Shown in pieces: positions 1 through 5,173 of a stretch of 5,173 bases of DNA. This DNA comes from Polaribacter sp. (GTDB lineage Bacteria > Bacteroidota > Bacteroidia > Flavobacteriales > Flavobacteriaceae), in contig DPRC01000070.1 in the NCBI GenBank assembly GCA_003537695.1, positions 7,701 to 12,873 on the forward strand, given 5' to 3'. How positions within the stretch are numbered: the first letter of the stretch is position 1; every line of letters starts with the position of its first letter. The notes under the pieces were generated by a model. It was not told where the DNA came from and searched no databases. It saw only the letters and a list, made by a program, of their open reading frames with translations. The position numbers were made by a program, and so were the translations under genes.

Positions 1-111
1 AGTCACTTCAAAAACGTGACAGAATTAGCGCCAATTATCATCAAAATTAACGGGAAGGACAGTAGGAAATTTTGGGTTTTCTATTGTACTGACTATCAAA
101 CTAAAAAATAG
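1..111 (+). CDS. C-terminal end of an unidentified protein (partial, left edge)
   Basis: The first forward frame is open from the window edge for 36 codons and stops at TAG (109-111); the other two forward frames close early. The peptide has a basic, mixed hydrophobic character, with the segments ELAPIIIKING and KFWVFYCTDYQTKK at its end. I do not recognise the family. The segment WVFYCTD faintly resembles the strand before the second catalytic Asp of DDE transposases (hydrophobic stretch, Ser/Cys, Thr, Asp). That would make this a truncated transposase tail, but the match is too short to rely on. It is not the C-terminus expected for TrmD, which often precedes rplS in bacteria. A chance open frame is also possible. 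Confidence 0.35.
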   Translation, partial: SHFKNVTELAPIIIKINGKDSRKFWVFYCTDYQTKK

Positions 112-145
112 TTGAATTTTAATTTTATCAACTGAAAAAAAGTAC

Positions 146-153
146 TATTTTTG
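146..153 (+). promoter_or_regulatory. Candidate -7 element of the rplS promoter
   Basis: The octamer TATTTTTG fits the Bacteroidota -7 consensus TAnnTTTG exactly. It lies about 70 bases before the L19 start codon, giving a leader of roughly 60 nt. The -33 position (about 124-128) is T-rich but lacks a clean TTG, so the upstream half is weak. The same octamer occurs before the TonB-dependent receptor. Confidence 0.55.
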
Positions 154-222
154 CAAACGCTAAATTAACCTCTGACGAAAATATCGTGAACGTTGTTTTA
201 CAAAATCATTAAATTAAAAAAT

Positions 223-573
223 ATGGAAGCTTTAGTAAAGTTTGTACAAGACGAATTTGTTGCAAGAAAAGAATTTGCAGAATTTGGAGCTGGTGATACA
301 ATCACTGTTTATTACGAAATTAAAGAAGGGGAAAAAGTACGTACTCAGTTTTTTAGAGGAGTTGTAATTCAAAGAAGAGGTATTGCTGCCTCTGAAACAT
401 TTACAATTAGAAAAATTTCTGGAACAGTAGGTGTAGAGAGAATCTTTCCTGTAAACTTACCTTCTATCCAAAAAATTGAAGTAAATAAAAGAGGTAAAGT
501 TCGTAGAGCGAGAATCTTTTACTTTAGAGGTCTTACTGGTAAAAAAGCTAGAATTACTGAAAAAAGAAGATAA
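223..573 (+). CDS. rplS: 50S ribosomal protein L19
   Basis: This encodes L19, a protein of the large ribosomal subunit that lies at the 30S-50S interface and contributes to intersubunit contacts. The protein has 116 residues, close to the 115 of the E. coli protein. Family signatures are clear: the early GDTITVYYEIKEG strand, the FRGVVIQRRG core, FTIRKISGTVGVERIFPV, and the basic tail RRARIFYFRGLTGKKARI. I chose ATG 223 because it gives the family N-terminus (MEALVKFVQDEF) and follows the A-rich leader aaattaaaaaat typical of Bacteroidota, which seldom use a Shine-Dalgarno site. An upstream in-frame TTG at 193 would add ten residues with no family support. The gene has its own candidate promoter and is closed by an intrinsic terminator, so it appears monocistronic. 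It is intact with nothing missing. Confidence 0.98.
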   Translation: MEALVKFVQDEFVARKEFAEFGAGDTITVYYEIKEGEKVRTQFFRGVVIQRRGIAASETFTIRKISGTVGVERIFPVNLPSIQKIEVNKRGKVRRARIFYFRGLTGKKARITEKRR

Positions 574-597
574 TTCTTCAATTTATAAAGAAACTAT

Positions 598-630
598 AAA
601 AGCATTGTATACATACAATGCTTTTTTTTT
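598..630 (+). terminator. Intrinsic terminator of rplS
   Basis: A perfect stem pairs AGCATTGT (601-608) with ACAATGCT (615-622) around a six-base loop; two more A-T pairs could narrow the loop. A run of nine T (622-630) follows, and three A precede the stem. It starts about 25 bases after the L19 stop codon. The A-stem-T layout might also work weakly for the opposite strand, but no convergent gene is seen. Confidence 0.93.
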
Positions 631-766
631 GTGCCTGCCAGTAACTGTTTTAAAAAAATAACTACTTCAAAATACCACTATCTTTCCAATTGTACTTTTT
701 TGTAAAATCCTTTCAGCAGGAAACTTGCAGCGCAAAACGCGTAGTACAAAAAGCCAAGTAAGCTAA

Positions 767-791
767 CAGTAGGTTCTCTTCAGGACCTCTG
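767..791 (+). other. Bulged hairpin in the intergenic region
   Basis: CAG (767-769) pairs with CTG (789-791). After a single bulged T (770), AGGTTCT (771-777) pairs with AGGACCT (782-788), with one G-U pair, around the loop CTTC. The structure is better formed in + strand RNA than in - strand RNA, where the G-U becomes a C-A mismatch. No T run follows, so it is not an intrinsic terminator. It sits at the edge of the less A/T-rich block. Its function is unknown. Confidence 0.45.
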
Positions 792-800
792 ATTTCAATA

Positions 801-972
801 CGCTTTCAAAAACTACCATTGACAGTAAAAAAATCTTTAAAAATCCGCTATTTTATGACATCCACGAAATCGATTTCAAAAATTACCAAAAACGCAACGA
901 AACCAATTAATTAATAGCATTTTACCAATAAAAAAACCAACTAAAATGCATAAATTTGCTCGCTTTCAAAAA
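801..972 (+). repeat. Spaced short direct repeats (CGCTTTCAAAAA motif)
   Basis: The 12-mer CGCTTTCAAAAA occurs exactly at 801-812 and 961-972. A third, diverged copy, CGATTTCAAAAA, lies at 871-882. The first and third-listed copies share a longer match: 801-818 and 871-888 agree at 16 of 18 bases, ending in TACCA. Spacings are 70 and 90 bases. The last copy lies in the candidate icd promoter. They could be protein-binding sites, remnants of a duplication, or coincidence in A/T-rich DNA. Confidence 0.4.
951..958 (+). promoter_or_regulatory. Candidate -7 element of icd (distal)
   Basis: TAAATTTG matches the Bacteroidota consensus TAnnTTTG. No TTG is seen at the expected -33 distance. If used, it gives an mRNA leader of about 65 nt that would include the palindrome at 973-996. 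A competing promoter lies 25 bases downstream. Confidence 0.35.
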
Positions 973-983
973 ATTGATTTTTG
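956..983 (+). promoter_or_regulatory. Candidate icd promoter (proximal)
   Basis: TTG (956-958) is followed after 17 bases by GATTTTTG (976-983). This matches the Bacteroidota TTG-N17-19-TAnnTTTG layout except for the first base of the -7 element, and differs by one base from the TATTTTTG octamer before the other two genes. It would place the transcript start near 990 and give a leader of about 40 nt. The -7 element lies inside the palindrome at 973-996. Confidence 0.4.
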
Positions 984-996
984 CGCAAAAAGCAAT
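973..996. promoter_or_regulatory. 24-bp near-perfect palindrome, candidate operator of icd
   Basis: The perfect 14-bp palindrome TTTTTGCGCAAAAA (978-991) is extended on both sides by ATTG (973-976) and CAAT (993-996). Only the 977/992 pair is mismatched, giving 11 of 12 symmetric positions. The centre lies between 984 and 985, about 45 bases before the icd start codon. This is the form expected for a site bound by a dimeric helix-turn-helix regulator. Because it covers the candidate proximal -7 element, a bound protein would be expected to repress. A weak RNA hairpin is the alternative, but the stem is mostly A-U and no T run follows. Confidence 0.5.
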
Positions 997-1017
997 CACA
1001 TTCATACCATTATCTAA

Positions 1018-3267
<2,250 letters not shown>

Positions 3268-3279
3268 AGTGCATCCTAC

Positions 3280-3310
3280 AAAGGTCGATATTTACATATC
3301 GACCTTTTTT
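3280..3310 (+). terminator. Main intrinsic terminator of icd
   Basis: A 12-bp perfect stem joins 3280-3291 (AAAGGTCGATAT) to 3296-3307 (ATATCGACCTTT) around the loop TTAC, with a T run at 3305-3310. It lies about 25 bases past the icd stop codon, beyond ribosome cover, and separates icd from the receptor gene. Confidence 0.93.
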
Positions 3311-3368
3311 GTTGTTTAATAGCTTGAAATTATACATTTATTAACATTTTAATATCAGTATAGAATTG

Positions 3369-3376
3369 TATTTTTG
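3369..3376 (+). promoter_or_regulatory. Candidate -7 element of the TonB-dependent receptor promoter
   Basis: TATTTTTG fits the TAnnTTTG consensus and is identical to the octamer before rplS. The start codon follows 32 bases after it, so the leader would be about 25 nt. The region around the expected -33 position (about 3341-3351, TTAACATTTTA) is A/T-rich with no exact TTG. Confidence 0.55.
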
Positions 3377-3407
3377 TCCTCTAAATTAAACTAATAATTG
3401 AACAAGA

Positions 3408-5173
3408 ATGTACCAGTTTAAAAAAATATGCTTGCTGTTTATTATCCTTAGTTTTACAGCCTTTAGCCAAGAAAAAAAGACCCTTAGTGGAACTGTTTAC
3501 GATGACCGAAATAATGAAACACTGATCGGTGTTTCTGTTTATATTCCCGAATTAAACACTGGGGCGTCTACCAATGAATATGGGTTCTACTCGATTACAG
3601 TGCCCACGGGAGTCTATACAATACAAGTGCGTTATTTAGGCTATCGTACCATCAGCGAAACCCTAACTCTATCAGAAAAAACGACGAAAAGCTTCAGCTT
3701 AATAGAGGCTTCCGAAAGTTTGAATGAAATTGTCATCGAAAGTAATATCGAGCGGTTGAATTTAAAAACACCGCAAATGAGCGTGAATAATTTAACCTCT
3801 GCTTCCATAAAGCAAATTCCGGTAGTATTAGGAGAAGCGGACATCATCAAGTCTTTGATCCTTTTGCCTGGAGTTACCAGTGCCGGTGAAGGCGCATCTG
3901 GCTTTAATGTTAGAGGTGGCGCAGCAGACCAAAACCTCATCCTATTAGACGAAGCAATTGTTTTTAACTCTTCGCATTTATTTGGCTTTTTCTCTGTATT
4001 TAATCCAGATGTAATTAAAGACGTAAAACTCTATAAAGGAGGAATCCCTGCTAAATATGGCGGAAGATTGTCTTCTGTTTTAGACATCTATCAAAAGGAG
4101 GGAAATAGTAAAGACTTTAACATTACGGGAGGTGTTGGATTGGTTTCTTCCAGGTTGTTAATTGAAGGGCCTTTAGAAAAAGAAAAAAGCTCTTTCCTTA
4201 TCGGTGGACGTTCTTCTTATGCACATCTTTTTTTACCACTTTTTGACAATGACAACAAAGCATATTTTTACGATTTAAATACGAAAGTAAATTATAGGAT
4301 CGATGACAATAACAACATCTTTTTGTCTACTTATTTTGGGAAAGACGTATTTGGCATCAATGACAGCTTTGTTACGAAATACGGAAATACAGTTGTAAAC
4401 TTGCGCTGGAATCACCTTTTTACAGATAAATTATTTTCAAATTTATCGCTCATCTATTCTGATTATTTCTACGGATTGGTCTTAGACTTTGTTGGTTTCG
4501 AGTGGGACTCTGGAATTACCAACTACAATCTTAAATATGATTTCAAGCACTATCTTAGTGAGAAAATAAAATTAGGCTATGGTATCAATAACATTTATAA
4601 TAAATTTAATCCGGGTAAAATTATCCCTAACAGAGCAGATTCTGGCATCATAGCGTCGAAACTAACTGATAAATATGCCAATGAATTTGCCGCGTATATC
4701 GATATAGAACACAAAATAAATGACAAGTTGCGATTGCAATATGGAATGCGTTATAGCAATTTTACCAGATTGGGACAAGATGCATTAAATACCTATGAAA
4801 ATGATGAGGCTGTCCTGTACAACGTCGCGTTTAAAAAATATGAATCTGCAGAAGCCACAGGAAGCGAAAGCTTCAATAGAAGTGATGTAATTTCAAGTTT
4901 TAATAATTTTGAACCTAGGTTTTCAGTTTCGTATACCATTGATAATAAAACAGCCATCAAAGCAAGCTACAACAGAATGGTGCAATATTTACACCTACTC
5001 TCAAATACTGCATCTCCAAACCCTCTAGATGTTTGGGCACCTAGTGGAAAGTATATAAAGCCGCAATTGCTAGATCAATATGCTGTTGGATATTTTAAAT
5101 CACTGAAAGATGGGAAATACACCTTGGAAACAGAAGTTTTTTACAAAGACATTCAAAATAGAATCGATTATAT
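3408..5173 (+). CDS. TonB-dependent outer-membrane receptor (partial, right edge)
   Basis: This is the first 588 codons of a TonB-dependent receptor, a 22-strand outer-membrane barrel that imports a bound substrate using energy passed on by TonB/ExbBD. Residues 1-20 form a Sec signal peptide (basic KK, hydrophobic core, likely cleavage AFS|QEK). Residues about 25-100 are a carboxypeptidase-like regulatory beta-sandwich (SGTVYD, GVSVYIPELNTGASTNEYGF, YTIQVRYLGY). A likely Ton box, LNEIVIES, is at 105-112. The plug follows at about 125-230, with GFNVRGG at 165-171, DQNLILLDEA at 174-183 and KGGIPAKYGGRLSSVLDI. Barrel strands follow to the edge. The frame is open throughout, with no internal stop. 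ATG 3408 leads directly into the signal peptide. It lacks the SusC type of plug, so a glycan role like that of SusC is not supported; the substrate is unknown. Related receptors run to about 800 residues, so roughly a quarter is missing. Relatives in Flavobacteriia are often followed by a DUF4249 lipoprotein gene, which may lie beyond the window. Confidence 0.96.
   Translation, partial: MYQFKKICLLFIILSFTAFSQEKKTLSGTVYDDRNNETLIGVSVYIPELNTGASTNEYGFYSITVPTGVYTIQVRYLGYRTISETLTLSEKTTKSFSLIEASESLNEIVIESNIERLNLKTPQMSVNNLTSASIKQIPVVLGEADIIKSLILLPGVTSAGEGASGFNVRGGAADQNLILLDEAIVFNSSHLFGFFSVFNPDVIKDVKLYKGGIPAKYGGRLSSVLDIYQKEGNSKDFNITGGVGLVSSRLLIEGPLEKEKSSFLIGGRSSYAHLFLPLFDNDNKAYFYDLNTKVNYRIDDNNNIFLSTYFGKDVFGINDSFVTKYGNTVVNLRWNHLFTDKLFSNLSLIYSDYFYGLVLDFVGFEWDSGITNYNLKYDFKHYLSEKIKLGYGINNIYNKFNPGKIIPNRADSGIIASKLTDKYANEFAAYIDIEHKINDKLRLQYGMRYSNFTRLGQDALNTYENDEAVLYNVAFKKYESAEATGSESFNRSDVISSFNNFEPRFSVSYTIDNKTAIKASYNRMVQYLHLLSNTASPNPLDVWAPSGKYIKPQLLDQYAVGYFKSLKDGKYTLETEVFYKDIQNRIDY

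Noticed and set aside
110..133. Inverted repeat AGTTGA/TCAACT upstream of rplS as a terminator for the left-edge frame
   Set aside because: The stem is only six pairs of A/T-rich sequence with a 12-base loop and no T run after it; chance is the simpler explanation.
193..222. Upstream TTG start extending L19 by ten residues
   Set aside because: The added residues have no counterpart in the L19 family, while ATG 223 gives the standard length and N-terminus.
773..910. A 45-codon + strand frame as a functional small gene
   Set aside because: It has no ATG or convincing alternative start, two in-frame stops lie just upstream at 764-766 and 770-772, and there is no recognisable family; it is kept only as a possible relic.
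3641..3940. A 99-codon - strand frame inside the receptor gene
   Set aside because: It lies opposite the conserved Ton box and plug region of the receptor, whose + frame is continuous and recognisable.
3408..5173. SusC-type glycan receptor
   Set aside because: The plug lacks the SusC-type signature and instead has the DQNLILLDEA/HLFGFFSVFNPD pattern of a different receptor group; no SusD is visible.

Overview
The window looks like a chromosomal core segment of a marine-type Flavobacteriaceae (Bacteroidota). The evidence is an A/T-rich base composition, Bacteroidota-style -7 promoter octamers (TAnnTTTG), A-rich leaders without Shine-Dalgarno sequences, a 116-residue L19 typical of the phylum, and a TonB-dependent receptor with an N-terminal carboxypeptidase-like domain. 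The genus cannot be fixed from the sequence alone; Polaribacter-like or Tenacibaculum-like relatives are an inference.

Layout, all on the + strand. Positions 1-111 hold the last 36 codons of an unrecognised reading frame that enters from the left. Positions 112-222 hold a promoter and leader for rplS (ribosomal protein L19, 223-573), which ends at a clear intrinsic terminator (598-630). Positions 631-1029 form a roughly 400-bp stretch with no convincing intact gene. It contains a less A/T-rich block (about 711-790) with open frames on both strands, a bulged hairpin (767-791), a spaced repeated 12-mer, and a 24-bp near-perfect palindrome just upstream of the next gene. Positions 1030-3255 encode a complete 741-residue monomeric NADP-dependent isocitrate dehydrogenase. 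It is followed by two tandem terminator hairpins, the first of which holds the stop codon in its loop. After a short promoter region, a TonB-dependent outer-membrane receptor begins at 3408 and runs off the right edge, with 588 codons present.

The three main genes appear to be separate transcription units: a terminator lies after rplS and after icd, and a candidate promoter lies before each gene. Their roles differ (translation, TCA-cycle/NADPH supply, outer-membrane uptake), so this is a chain of neighbours and not a pathway cluster. I see no CRISPR array, no intact mobile element and no clearly new multigene system. The least explained DNA is the 631-1029 intergenic region, above all the palindrome overlapping the candidate icd promoter and the possible decayed or dispersed element in its middle.
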